Shown here piece by piece: positions 17,847-25,835 of a stretch of 64,000 bases of DNA. Within the stretch, counting starts at the first letter, position 1; every line of letters starts with the position of its first letter. The position numbers and the translations under genes are program-made. Under the pieces are notes generated by a model. The model was given only the letters and a program-made list of their open reading frames with translations, searched no databases and was not told the DNA's origin. The stretch comes from Stenomitos rutilans HA7619-LM2 (GTDB taxonomy: Bacteria > Cyanobacteriota > Cyanobacteriia > Leptolyngbyales > Leptolyngbyaceae), in the NCBI GenBank assembly GCA_019358945.1, contig JAHHIE010000025.1, positions 25,839-89,838 on the forward strand, read 5' to 3'.

Positions 17847-18212
17847 CTATAAGCCCCGATCGCGCTCCAGGTCATGAATCACTTTTTCGTAGACCCAAAC
17901 GGGCGAGCGATCGGGATTCTGCTCTTGAGCCTGTTCTACCAGATGTCTTGCCAGCGTTTCATTGCCGTTGAGCAACATCACTAAGCGGCGATGCAGAGGA
18001 GCAACCTGCCAGGCAGTTGTCGCCGCATCTGATGACTGCGTTTGTGTCATCACCTGTTCGCCCCGTGCAATCAGTTCCTCCACGGTTTGCTGTACCTCGA
18101 CCTGTACCGCTGCGAGGCTTTCATCCAAACGCTCGATTTTCTCAATCGTGTATGATGCCAACCCTGCTCCAAAATAGAGGGTTTTTTGAAGCAGGTTGTT
18201 CAAGCTATCCAT
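17847..18212 (-). CDS. Small helical, phasin-like protein
   Basis: A 121-aa protein. The N-terminus LNNLLQKTLYFGAGLASYTIEKIERLDESLAAV is an amphipathic or hydrophobic helix followed by a charged helix. This layout recalls phasin-like cyanobacterial proteins that coat granules or membranes. There is no enzymatic motif. The C-terminal half (LHRRLVMLLNGNETLARHLVEQA) is helical and unlike short phasins, so the assignment is tentative. It is monocistronic. Confidence 0.55.
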   Translation of the reverse strand: MDSLNNLLQKTLYFGAGLASYTIEKIERLDESLAAVQVEVQQTVEELIARGEQVMTQTQSSDAATTAWQVAPLHRRLVMLLNGNETLARHLVEQAQEQNPDRSPVWVYEKVIHDLERDRGL

Positions 18213-18327
18213 AACGATTCGATTCGTTGAGTTGCAGTCCCCTTATTCTGCCTTCAACCCTATAGCAACGTCATCCCTATCGAGAGACAATTCCTTGCCT
18301 CTTGACGGTTAAACGAGGCGATCGGCA

Positions 18328-19704
18328 CTATTGTCCAACCAGGCTGGACAGAATCCGCTGCCAGAAGGGGCGCGCATCGCCTTCAATTTGCGGCTGCTTT
18401 TTACGAATATCTTGAATGTTCCATCCGGTCAGGCGCGCCAGGTTTTGTGCTTGCTGTTCAAAGCGACGGGGGAGCGATCGGCGATACTGATACGCCTCCC
18501 GGCACGTTGGTTTACCTGTAAACTCGTGACGCAGCACATAGCGACCCTGGAACGTCTCGCGGTTGCCCGTTTCCTGGAACACCAGATCTTCAGGGAACTT
18601 ATCGCGGGTGTAGCGGACGTGCAGGCGGGTGATGAATACGTTGGAGGAGGGGAAGCGACGCGGACGGAATCCACCCGATGGCATGGGAACCGTATCGTCT
18701 GGACTGTCGAGCCAGAACACGCCTGCCTGCTTCAGTTCCTCCTGTGACAAAGGCTCTGCGGAACAGGGGTCACAGTTTGCCATATCCCAGGCGTATTCCA
18801 TAAAGGCTACTTTGCGATCTTCGCGATCATATGCCGTCTGAAACATTGCCTTGTAGAAGTCGCTAAACTCATTTTTGACAAACACTGGGATTTCCGAATC
18901 CGACGGTACTTTCACGGTGCGATAGTTTGTGACTTCCGTTTGTCCCTGTGGCGAAAGCACGTAGATGAGCAAATCCTGTGCCGCTTTCGCGTTGATCATG
19001 CCTAACCGAATGGGCAACATAAAGCGCGGCGACTCGTAGGCAATTTGCAGGGGACGGAGGGATTGATAGCCCGCTTTGTCGTACTCAGCCAGATTGACCT
19101 TCGCCACAAAAAACTTCAGCTTTTGCCGAATGTAGGGTTTCAGCAGTTGATTCGCGCCTCTGGGAATTTTGTAGCCATTTTGAGTCAGCCAGGTTCGCAG
19201 CCCATCCGATTCCTTCGCGCTCAATAACAGGATGTCATACTCGCCTACTGTATACCTTGCTTCCACAGTGACACCCAGCGAATCTCTACGTGCCCTGTTC
19301 GACTCCTGAGCCACTCCTGACGCAGCGGAAGGTGCTGGAACCGCTCGATCGTACAGCCGCTGTTCACAGGGATCTTCGTCAAAATATTCCACCAAACGCG
19401 GCGCACTGAAAGCATCCAGCCGCTCAATGATTTTGGGGTCAGCGACCTTAATCTGATCTTTTCGCAGCACTACTGGCACAGGCACCACGATCGCAAAATC
19501 TTTCACCTCGCCCTGGAAGTCATTTGCCATTGTCAGCACAGTACGGTTGCCTGAGCGTGCGATCGCCACCTGCGAAGCCTGGTTATACAGTTTGGCATCT
19601 GCCTTCGCCACATAAAAGCCGCAGAACGCCCAGGCACTCGGAGCGACCAGCAGGCAAATAAGGCAGGTAAACAATAAGGTTAGGAGAAGGCGTAGGGGTT
19701 TCAT
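18328..19704 (-). CDS. DUF2330 domain protein, exported
   Basis: The start at ATG 19704 (MKPLRLLLTLLFTCLICLL) gives a clean signal peptide ending APSAWA-F; the open frame further upstream runs through repeat DNA and is not coding. The DUF2330 core begins CGFYVAKADAKLYNQASQVAIAR and continues VVPVPVVL and FDEDPC. Function is unknown; relatives are periplasmic or extracellular. It lies downstream of an RnfD/NqrB-like membrane protein on the same strand, separated by a 150-bp tandem-repeat tract, so the two may be one unit. Confidence 0.88.
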   Translation of the reverse strand: MKPLRLLLTLLFTCLICLLVAPSAWAFCGFYVAKADAKLYNQASQVAIARSGNRTVLTMANDFQGEVKDFAIVVPVPVVLRKDQIKVADPKIIERLDAFSAPRLVEYFDEDPCEQRLYDRAVPAPSAASGVAQESNRARRDSLGVTVEARYTVGEYDILLLSAKESDGLRTWLTQNGYKIPRGANQLLKPYIRQKLKFFVAKVNLAEYDKAGYQSLRPLQIAYESPRFMLPIRLGMINAKAAQDLLIYVLSPQGQTEVTNYRTVKVPSDSEIPVFVKNEFSDFYKAMFQTAYDREDRKVAFMEYAWDMANCDPCSAEPLSQEELKQAGVFWLDSPDDTVPMPSGGFRPRRFPSSNVFITRLHVRYTRDKFPEDLVFQETGNRETFQGRYVLRHEFTGKPTCREAYQYRRSLPRRFEQQAQNLARLTGWNIQDIRKKQPQIEGDARPFWQRILSSLVGQ

Positions 19705-19710
19705 GGGAAG

Positions 19711-19862
19711 AGTTATGAGTTGTGAGTTATGAGTTGCCGAAAAGGACGCAGAAGGCAGGGGCAAGGGAGCAGAGGCAGAAGGCAGAGGGCAGAGGGCAGC
19801 AGGTAGGAGAGTTATAAGTTTTGAGTTATGAGTTATGAGTGAGAGCTGAGAGCTGAGAGCTG
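19711..19862. repeat. Intergenic heptanucleotide repeat tract
   Basis: Several period-7 blocks follow each other: AGTTATG/AGTTGTG, then GGCAGAA/GGCAGAG, then TGAGTTA, then three copies of GAGAGCT. The tract fills most of the gap between the RnfD-like and DUF2330 genes. Confidence 0.9.
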
Positions 19863-19878
19863 TCCAGGTTTACGAGCT

Positions 19879-20913
19879 TTAAGTAACCAGTGCTGTCAAT
19901 TCTCGCTCTCCCGCCTCCCCTGCCTCCCCTGCCCCCTCTGCTTCTTCCGCTCGACTCCGCCAAACAAACCGATCGCCCGGAAACACAGCATCAATCAAAA
20001 TGCTCAACGGTGCCAGCGCGAAGAGTGCCCAGAAAACAGCGGTTGAAAGAAACAGGTAGTTGCGAAGGAAAAAGGTGAGGAGGGCGATCGCCATTGCCCA
20101 CAGCACTCGTCCAATCCGAGCATTGGGAATGGTGCGCGGGTCAGTAATCATAAACAGGGAAAACATCAGCAGCGAACCACTCATCAGGCGATGCGCCCAC
20201 ACATCCCACGTCCAGCCCAGCAAGATGTTGCGAATCGCTTCTAATACGGCGTAACTACCCAGAAAGGCGATCGTCGTATCCCACCGTCCCACTCGCCCGA
20301 CCACCAAACCACCGCAGCTTAAAAACATCAGCGCATACCAGCCTTCTTCGCCCCACTGCCCCGGTGATACCCAGGCATCCGGCGTGAGGATCAGCGCTGC
20401 CACAATGCCAAAGTTGCCGGGGTTGAAGACATGCTTTCCGTTGACCCGAATCAGGAATTTGCTGGCGATCGCCGCCACACACGCCAAAACCATCGTGCTG
20501 TAATGATCGGCGCGAACGAGAATGCTCAGCCCCAGCGAGGTGACAAGGGCACTGGGGAGAGAGGAGAGAAAGGCAGGGGAAAGGCTAAAGGCTAAAGGCT
20601 GAAGGCTGAAGGCTGAGGGATGAAGAATGAGGGATGAGGGATGAAGTGTTGAGTCACTTTCTGCCTCCTGCCTCTTACCCCCTGTCTCTTGCCTTCTGCC
20701 TCCTGCCTTCTGCCTTCTGCCTCCTGCCTCCTGCCTTACAACCGCTACCATCATCCACTGCGTTATCACACACGTTGCGATCGCCACCGCAATCATGCCG
20801 GGTTTCAGCGACCAATCGCGTGTGCCCAACCCCACCACCAGAAAGAGTCCCAAGAAGAGGATTTGATACGTGCGGGCATCATCCCATAGACGATCGTCAT
20901 TCCAGAACAGCAT
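19879..20913 (-). CDS. RnfD/NqrB-like membrane protein carrying an in-frame repeat insertion
   Basis: A multi-pass membrane protein of the RnfD/NqrB/NqrB-like family. NGKHVFNPGNFGIVAAL and FMITDPRTIPNARIGR are family signatures; the latter lies in the second half with several membrane helices. In Rnf/Nqr complexes this subunit carries flavin, but no other rnf/nqr gene is in the window. Residues 62-123 are not family sequence. They read EAGGRRQ-KAGGRRQ-ETGGKRQ followed by Leu/Ser/Pro-rich HPSSLILHPSAFSLQPLAFS, and are encoded by period-7 DNA repeats. The C-terminal tail (EGAGEAGEAGE) also comes from repeat DNA. Family sequence resumes at VTSLGLSILVRAD. Confidence 0.82.
   Translation of the reverse strand: MLFWNDDRLWDDARTYQILFLGLFLVVGLGTRDWSLKPGMIAVAIATCVITQWMMVAVVRQEAGGRRQKAGGRRQETGGKRQEAESDSTLHPSSLILHPSAFSLQPLAFSLSPAFLSSLPSALVTSLGLSILVRADHYSTMVLACVAAIASKFLIRVNGKHVFNPGNFGIVAALILTPDAWVSPGQWGEEGWYALMFLSCGGLVVGRVGRWDTTIAFLGSYAVLEAIRNILLGWTWDVWAHRLMSGSLLMFSLFMITDPRTIPNARIGRVLWAMAIALLTFFLRNYLFLSTAVFWALFALAPLSILIDAVFPGDRFVWRSRAEEAEGAGEAGEAGERELTALVT
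20553..20737. repeat. Heptanucleotide repeat tract inside the RnfD-like gene
   Basis: GGCTAAA/GGCTGAA/GGATGAG-type heptamers (about 20581-20646) are followed by about eleven CTGCCTC/CTGCCTT heptamers (about 20660-20737). The tract is translated in the minus-strand gene as a 7-residue periodic peptide. Confidence 0.92.
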
Positions 20914-21091
20914 CGGCAGCCCTCAGTGAAGAACATTGGATGGCTGCTATTATGGCCTCGCTAAAATGAAAACCTGGAATTGTTACAGTTTAGGTAACGG
21001 CGTGATTTAGGTGCGCTCTGTGCCGAGCGATGAGGTTAGCCACGACAAAAAGCTGTCTATTCTAAAGACAAACCTAATTCCCTAAGACTGT

Positions 21092-21409
21092 ATGGATATA
21101 GATGAGTTTGTTGGCTTTACAGCGCGGGAAAAATATATTCGCAATGCCTATCGCGATCGAGACCTCTCAAAGCCATCGCGCTATACAGTGCGAGAACTGA
21201 CGGTTATCATTCCGTCACTACTTTTTGTTGGGCTTTACTTCTGGTATGAAGATGTCACATTAGTCTTTGTTGGTTATGCTTTGCTGCTCTGGCACTTAGT
21301 GTCTGGACTTAAGCAGAATCCCTTTTATTTGGAATCATACCGAAGTATTTTCTCAAAGTATGAGGCAAAAATAAAAGAACTCGCTGAAGTGCAGCAAGAA
21401 GAGGAGTAG
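21092..21409 (+). CDS. Small membrane protein of unknown function
   Basis: A 105-aa protein with two predicted membrane helices (LTVIIPSLLFVGLYFWY and VTLVFVGYALLLWHLVSGL). A charged N-terminal cytoplasmic part comes before them and an acidic, coiled-coil-like tail (KYEAKIKELAEVQQEEE) after. Not recognised. It converges with the large helical-repeat gene downstream. Confidence 0.6.
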   Translation: MDIDEFVGFTAREKYIRNAYRDRDLSKPSRYTVRELTVIIPSLLFVGLYFWYEDVTLVFVGYALLLWHLVSGLKQNPFYLESYRSIFSKYEAKIKELAEVQQEEE

Positions 21410-21447
21410 GTTGAAACGCCTCCCTTGTAATGTTTAAAGCTATTTGG

Positions 21448-23523
21448 CTACTGCCTGATCGCCCGCTTCCATGCCTGAATCTCTTGCTGTGCCTCTGCAT
21501 AGACCCCAGCACGCGACGGAATTTTTTGGGCCACCGCGATCGCTCCCGGAACATCGTAAACTGACTGGCTCTTAGCCACCTGTAAAAGCTGGCTACTCCA
21601 TTCATTGATAGCATTATCCGCATCCGATCGCAGCGCACTCCCCGCTGGCACCTGATCCGCTGTCCGAATGGCATTTGCCAAGCCTTCGGGAGATCCTGAG
21701 TTTGCCAACTGACGAGCCGTTTGCAGGTTTTGCTCTGCCTGCGCCTGAAGCTCCTGATTGCGTAGCTGCTTGCGCCACTGTTTGACATCTACCTGTGCAT
21801 CGGCATAGAGCGATCGCCCCGACCCAATTTGCTCCGCCATTCTAATCGCAGAGGACAGATCGCCCGCGTTGGCAAACTCTCTAGCCCGATCGAGATAAGG
21901 CTGATCCTGAATCTGCTGCACTTGCCCTGTCCAGGTACGCGCTTTGCCCTGAGCTTCTTTATACAATGCCCGTCCTGGTGCAATTTGATTAGCCTGTGCC
22001 GCCGCTGCCTGCAAAGAGGCAACATCGCCCTGTGTCGCAATTTGCTCTGCTTGATCCAAAATGGGACGATCTTCAATGGTTTGGACCTGCGCTGTCCAGG
22101 TTTGAATTTGCTTTTGGACTTCGCCCCAGCGCGGATTTGAGCGCGAAATAGTCGAGGCTTCCGCGATCGCCGCTGATAGATCGGCAACCGTACCAGGTTG
22201 AGACAGAATGCGTGCTTTTTCTAATTGGGCGATCGCTTCAATTTCAAGCTGCCAGCGAACGATGAGCTGCTGCGCTTTGCGGTAGAGCGGACGATTGGGC
22301 TGAATGCGCTGCGCCTGAGAAATCGCTTCTTCAATGTCCGGTACCGTGTTCAGCCAAACCTGAGACTGGGCATTTGCCAGCACGGTCAGGTCTTTCACCT
22401 GCTCATCGAGGTTAGCAACCTCTGGAATTTTGCTTAGTACATTTAACGCTCCCTGCAAGTCCCGTTGATCGAGCAACGTCTGTGCCAGATCCACCATCTT
22501 CTGCCCAAATTCTCCGATCGCTTTCTGCGCCGCTTGATGCACATAACTCTTCTCACCAATGGACTGCGCTAGTTTGATCGCTTCTAGTAAATTGGTCAGC
22601 CCACCATCGTCAGCAAGTCGTTGTGCCTTGCCGAGCGTATTGCCATCCTCTCGTGAGGCTGTAATTTTAGTGGTCAGTTCGTTGTACTTCGTGGTTTGCC
22701 AGAAGTCGTTGTCTACGTCGAGCAAGCGCACCGCATAGGAAAATGCCTGTCGCCAATCGAGGTCTCGCAGTGCTTGTTCTGCTTTGCGGTAAAGGGTCTC
22801 CGCTTTGGACCAGATTGTTTGCCAGCGCTGCACCCGTTCTTCAACCAGCTTATAAGCAGACACTTTTGGCGAGATCCGCCGTGCTGCCGCGATCGCCTCA
22901 TTCAATTTCCCAGCATTGAAATCGGCTTCGGCAAGCTTTAAGACTTCCAGTGACCAGAGTTCGACCAGGCGATCGGCTTCGTCCCGTAGCGGATGATCCT
23001 TGGGCAGAGAATCGACCAACGCGATCGCTTCCAGCAAGTCGTTTGAAGTCTGCTTGCTAGCTGCCAGTCGCGCACACTCAAAGCGCAGAGACGCTGAAGC
23101 CAGCGGCCAAAAAATGGCTGGACAGTTGGGTAATCCAGGCAACTGGAGCAGTAGGGCCAATGCCAGCGCGCCTGTGCCCACACAGCCAACTCCAGTCACC
23201 AACAACCAAACTTTCCAGCTATAAAGCCAGCGAAACCAGCGACGGGGTACCCTAACCCTACTAGAAGGCTGACTAAGCGCTGGCCCCTCTGGGCCGATTT
23301 GCTTAACAACGCGCGGTTTAGGCTGCTTCGAGGGTCTGGGTGGTGGCGGTACAGGCCGCGAGGGTTGCGGTCTAGGTAAGCCTGATGTCTGTGGGCGAGG
23401 CTGTGAGACAGAGGCCGCTGCAACAGGGTGTGACGTTGTTTGCGGAGGCAACGTCCCATCGTTTCTACCTTCGTGCGATCGCCTTGACGGCTGACGGTCT
23501 GGTGTGCCCGAATCTCTAGTCAT
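21448..23523 (-). CDS. Membrane-anchored helical-repeat protein (691 aa)
   Basis: The start at ATG 23523 (MTRDSGTPDRQPS) was preferred to the upstream frame. Residues 1-110 are a Pro/Arg-rich disordered region. One membrane helix follows (VWLLVTGVGCVGTGALALALLL). The rest is about a dozen degenerate helical hairpins of 40-60 residues with a recurring pattern AxxxAxxIxPGxxLYxxAQxxIxxW (e.g. IAPGRALYKEAQ, IGSGRSLYADAQ, VPAGSALRSDAD, IPSRAGVYAEAQ). Such proteins are common in cyanobacteria and are sometimes misnamed chromosome segregation ATPases; no nucleotide-binding motif is present. A scaffold or protein-binding role is inference. Confidence 0.75.
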   Translation of the reverse strand: MTRDSGTPDRQPSRRSHEGRNDGTLPPQTTSHPVAAASVSQPRPQTSGLPRPQPSRPVPPPPRPSKQPKPRVVKQIGPEGPALSQPSSRVRVPRRWFRWLYSWKVWLLVTGVGCVGTGALALALLLQLPGLPNCPAIFWPLASASLRFECARLAASKQTSNDLLEAIALVDSLPKDHPLRDEADRLVELWSLEVLKLAEADFNAGKLNEAIAAARRISPKVSAYKLVEERVQRWQTIWSKAETLYRKAEQALRDLDWRQAFSYAVRLLDVDNDFWQTTKYNELTTKITASREDGNTLGKAQRLADDGGLTNLLEAIKLAQSIGEKSYVHQAAQKAIGEFGQKMVDLAQTLLDQRDLQGALNVLSKIPEVANLDEQVKDLTVLANAQSQVWLNTVPDIEEAISQAQRIQPNRPLYRKAQQLIVRWQLEIEAIAQLEKARILSQPGTVADLSAAIAEASTISRSNPRWGEVQKQIQTWTAQVQTIEDRPILDQAEQIATQGDVASLQAAAAQANQIAPGRALYKEAQGKARTWTGQVQQIQDQPYLDRAREFANAGDLSSAIRMAEQIGSGRSLYADAQVDVKQWRKQLRNQELQAQAEQNLQTARQLANSGSPEGLANAIRTADQVPAGSALRSDADNAINEWSSQLLQVAKSQSVYDVPGAIAVAQKIPSRAGVYAEAQQEIQAWKRAIRQ

Positions 23524-23684
23524 ACTCACAAAACAAGCAGCAACGCTGCGTGAAAGCCTCAAACCATCTGCATAGATGCCATGCTACTCTTCAAGTTCCA
23601 AAAAGCCAAATGGGTTTGTAGGTTACTGAAGTCAGACCGCATTAGAACACAAAAGCGTCATTTCTGCAAAAGTCGCTTTCTTAA

Positions 23685-23834
23685 TTAGGACTTACGCAAA
23701 AGCGGTCATCCTTCGCCCCCTAGCCCCCAATTCATAGCCCTACCGGGCATACCCTTCGGGAAGCAAGCTACAAGAAAGGGGGGAACCGAGCCAATGAAAG
23801 CCCCCAGAGTTAGGAGTTTGGGGCAAATGCGTCA
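23685..23834 (+). mobile_element. MITE-like element, copy A (with nested small repeat)
   Basis: It begins TTAGGACTTACGCAAAAGCG and ends near CAAATGCGTCAGCT. The other copy, inverted, is at 62331-62441, whose ends are imperfect inverted repeats (AGAACTTACGCA / TGCGTAAGTCCT). Copy A carries about 40-45 extra bases around 23733-23776, including GGGAAGCAAGCTAC. That 14-mer also occurs inside another repeat tract near 62273, so a smaller dispersed repeat seems to have inserted into the MITE. It lies in the 488-bp gap before the HipA-like gene; nothing else is seen in that gap. Confidence 0.75.
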
Positions 23835-24011
23835 GCTCTATTAATGTCCAGTGTTGTGCTTGAGCCTCACTCAGCGATCGCCAGACTAAACGCAGCGATG
23901 ACCAACAACGGCGATCGAAACAACGACAGAACTCGCAAGACGCGCTAGCCTTTTACAGACAACGCTAACGCTCAACTCTACGAACTCTTACTTGGAGTAC
24001 AGTGCCTCAGA

Positions 24012-24794
24012 ATGAACTTGCGAACAGTCATCGCAACACGCTACGTGACTCCACTACGTGAAGGAGGTTCCCTACCTGCCATTGTCGAAGCCGATGACGA
24101 TGGTATGTACGTGCTCAAATTTCGTGGGGCTGGGCAGGGAGCCAAAGCACTCGTGGCAGAGCTGGTTGCAGGCGAAATCGCTCGTGCGATCGGGATGCCA
24201 GTCCCCGAAATTGTCTTCGTGACACTTGACCCTGATCTTGCACGCACGGAGCCTGACCCCGAAATTCAAGACTTGATCCGGGCGAGTGCTGGACTGAACC
24301 TTGCGCTGGACTATCTGCCTGGTTCCATGACCTTTGACCCGATCGCAGGACAAGTTGAGGCGAAGCTTGCGTCGGCGATCGTATGGTTTGATGCCTATAT
24401 TACGAATATCGATCGCACACCGCGCAACGCCAATATGCTGGTCTGGCATCGACGGCTTTGGCTGATCGACCACGGAGCCGCGCTGTACTTCCATCACACC
24501 TGGCAAAATTACCGCGATCGTAGTCGAGCACCCTTTCCAGCTATCAAAGATCATGTGCTACTGCGCTTCGCCAGCGAACTACAAGTAGCAGATGAAGCGC
24601 TCACCGCACGACTCACCCCCACTATCATCGACCAGATCGTGCAACTGATTCCTGATAGCTGGGTGGTAGACAGTGCTCCCTTTCCAGATGCAAAACACTA
24701 TCGGGACGCGTTCATTGAATATTTGGTGAGACGATTAGAAACACCCCGCGCGTTTCTGGAGGAAGCCCTACGTGCCCGATCACTTCACGTATGA
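24012..24794 (+). CDS. HipA-like kinase
   Basis: A compact 260-aa HipA/PI3K-4-like protein kinase, much shorter than classical HipA (about 440 aa). The catalytic loop is NIDRTPRNANML and the metal-binding motif LIDHGAAL. An N-terminal GMYVLKFRGAGQGAKALVAELVAGEIARAIGMPVPE provides the ATP-binding lysine region. The missing N-terminal domain and the lack of an upstream hipB distinguish it from HipBA. The downstream DUF3037 gene overlaps by 23 bp and has its own GGAGG site, so the two are tightly coupled and probably work together. Confidence 0.85.
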   Translation: MNLRTVIATRYVTPLREGGSLPAIVEADDDGMYVLKFRGAGQGAKALVAELVAGEIARAIGMPVPEIVFVTLDPDLARTEPDPEIQDLIRASAGLNLALDYLPGSMTFDPIAGQVEAKLASAIVWFDAYITNIDRTPRNANMLVWHRRLWLIDHGAALYFHHTWQNYRDRSRAPFPAIKDHVLLRFASELQVADEALTARLTPTIIDQIVQLIPDSWVVDSAPFPDAKHYRDAFIEYLVRRLETPRAFLEEALRARSLHV

Positions 24795-25188
24795 CTACGC
24801 CATTATTCGCGTCGTCCCCAAAGTTGAGCGTGAAGAGTTTATCAACGTGGGCGTGATTGTCTCCTGCGCCAGCAACGGCTTTCTTGAGGCCCGCATTGAG
24901 TTGAATGAGTCGCGGTTGTTGGCGATCGACCCCACGCTGGATCTCGACCTCATCCGCAGCTACCTGGCAGTAATTCCAGTGATGTGTGCAGGTGGCAAAG
25001 CGGCTGGCGCGATCGGTCAACTACCCATGAGAGAACGCTTTCACTGGCTTGTTGCGCCTCGTAGTACGATCATTCAAACCTCGCGAGTTCATACAGGTCT
25101 CTGCAAACACTTACCAGATGTCATAGAACATCTACTTAACCTTATGGTGCGAACATCTCGCCATAGAGATGGTGAAGACATCTGCTGA
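24772..25188 (+). CDS. DUF3037 protein, partner of the HipA-like kinase
   Basis: It starts with GTG at 24772, with GGAGG about 8 bp upstream inside the kinase gene. The family block is DYAIIRVVPKVEREEFINVGVIVSC, followed by LLAIDPTLDLDLIRSYL. Function is unknown. The overlap with the kinase gene is the main clue; a role as regulator, partner or substrate is inference. The gene ends 7 bp before the 3' end of a tRNA gene on the opposite strand. Confidence 0.85.
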   Translation: MPDHFTYDYAIIRVVPKVEREEFINVGVIVSCASNGFLEARIELNESRLLAIDPTLDLDLIRSYLAVIPVMCAGGKAAGAIGQLPMRERFHWLVAPRSTIIQTSRVHTGLCKHLPDVIEHLLNLMVRTSRHRDGEDIC

Positions 25189-25194
25189 TGAAAA

Positions 25195-25266
25195 CTGGGG
25201 CGCTAGGATTCGAACCTAGGGATGGCGAGACCAAAACCCGCTGCCTTACCACTTGGCGACGCCCCA
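25195..25266 (-). tRNA. tRNA-Gln (UUG)
   Basis: A 72-nt cloverleaf on the minus strand. The acceptor stem is TGGGGCG/CGCCCCA and the discriminator base G. The D arm is CGCCAAGTGGTAAGGCA. The anticodon arm is GCGGG-TTTTGGT-CTCGC with anticodon TTG, and the T arm contains GGTTCGAATCC. The 3' CCA is not encoded (G is followed by TTT). The U-A first pair and G73 are the identity features of glutamine tRNA. Confidence 0.96.
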
Positions 25267-25418
25267 ACGCGTTACCAGAGTATATAGTAGCAGTTTACGT
25301 CCCAGACATGTCAAGAATTAAAAGTAAAAGACGCAGTGAACAGCGATCGAAACGTCAACAGCCCCTTCTTGACTGCTTTTACGCCTACCGATGCCTTTAA
25401 GCAGCGGCTGGCAGACGT

Positions 25419-25835
25419 TCAAGGTAGCTTATAGCTGGTCACACGTAGCGTCAGTTGGCCCTGTTCTGGGTCATGGTTAAAAATAAAGGCTCCTTCCACT
25501 TTCTCTCTTTTAGATAAGAAATCGACTTCTAGATGGCCTGTTTCAACAATCGTGCCACCAACTCGTAGCTCTGCCAGGATATATACCGACTCAGCCGTTT
25601 GTCCACCGTTATTTGTGACAACGAACGGCACATAGAATTGCCCATTAGCGGCACGAATCTTTTCAGTGTTGCGTACAGAAAGGACAGGCGGTTGTTGTTG
25701 TTGCTCATCCAGCCAGGTATAGCCAACTAGCCCCACCACGATCGCCAAGATAAAGGACGCCATGCCAAAGGTAATCCATTCAGCACGCGATCGCGGTGGT
25801 TCGTCAGTGCGAGGAGTTTGCGCTGGCTGATTCAT
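25419..25835 (-). CDS. TIGR02588 family protein
   Basis: The start at ATG 25835 (MNQPAQTPRTDEPPRSRAEW) overlaps the stop of the upstream TIGR02587 gene by 4 bp. One membrane helix (ITFGMASFILAIVVGLVGYTWL) is followed by a periplasmic-type beta domain (FYVPFVVTNNGGQTAESVYILAELRVGG). At 138 aa it matches the TIGR02588 family, which is found paired with TIGR02587. Function is unknown. Confidence 0.85.
   Translation of the reverse strand: MNQPAQTPRTDEPPRSRAEWITFGMASFILAIVVGLVGYTWLDEQQQQPPVLSVRNTEKIRAANGQFYVPFVVTNNGGQTAESVYILAELRVGGTIVETGHLEVDFLSKREKVEGAFIFNHDPEQGQLTLRVTSYKLP

Noticed and set aside
19740..19865. Tandem repeats considered as a CRISPR array.
   Set aside because: Units are 7 bp without spacers; no repeat-spacer pattern and no cas genes.
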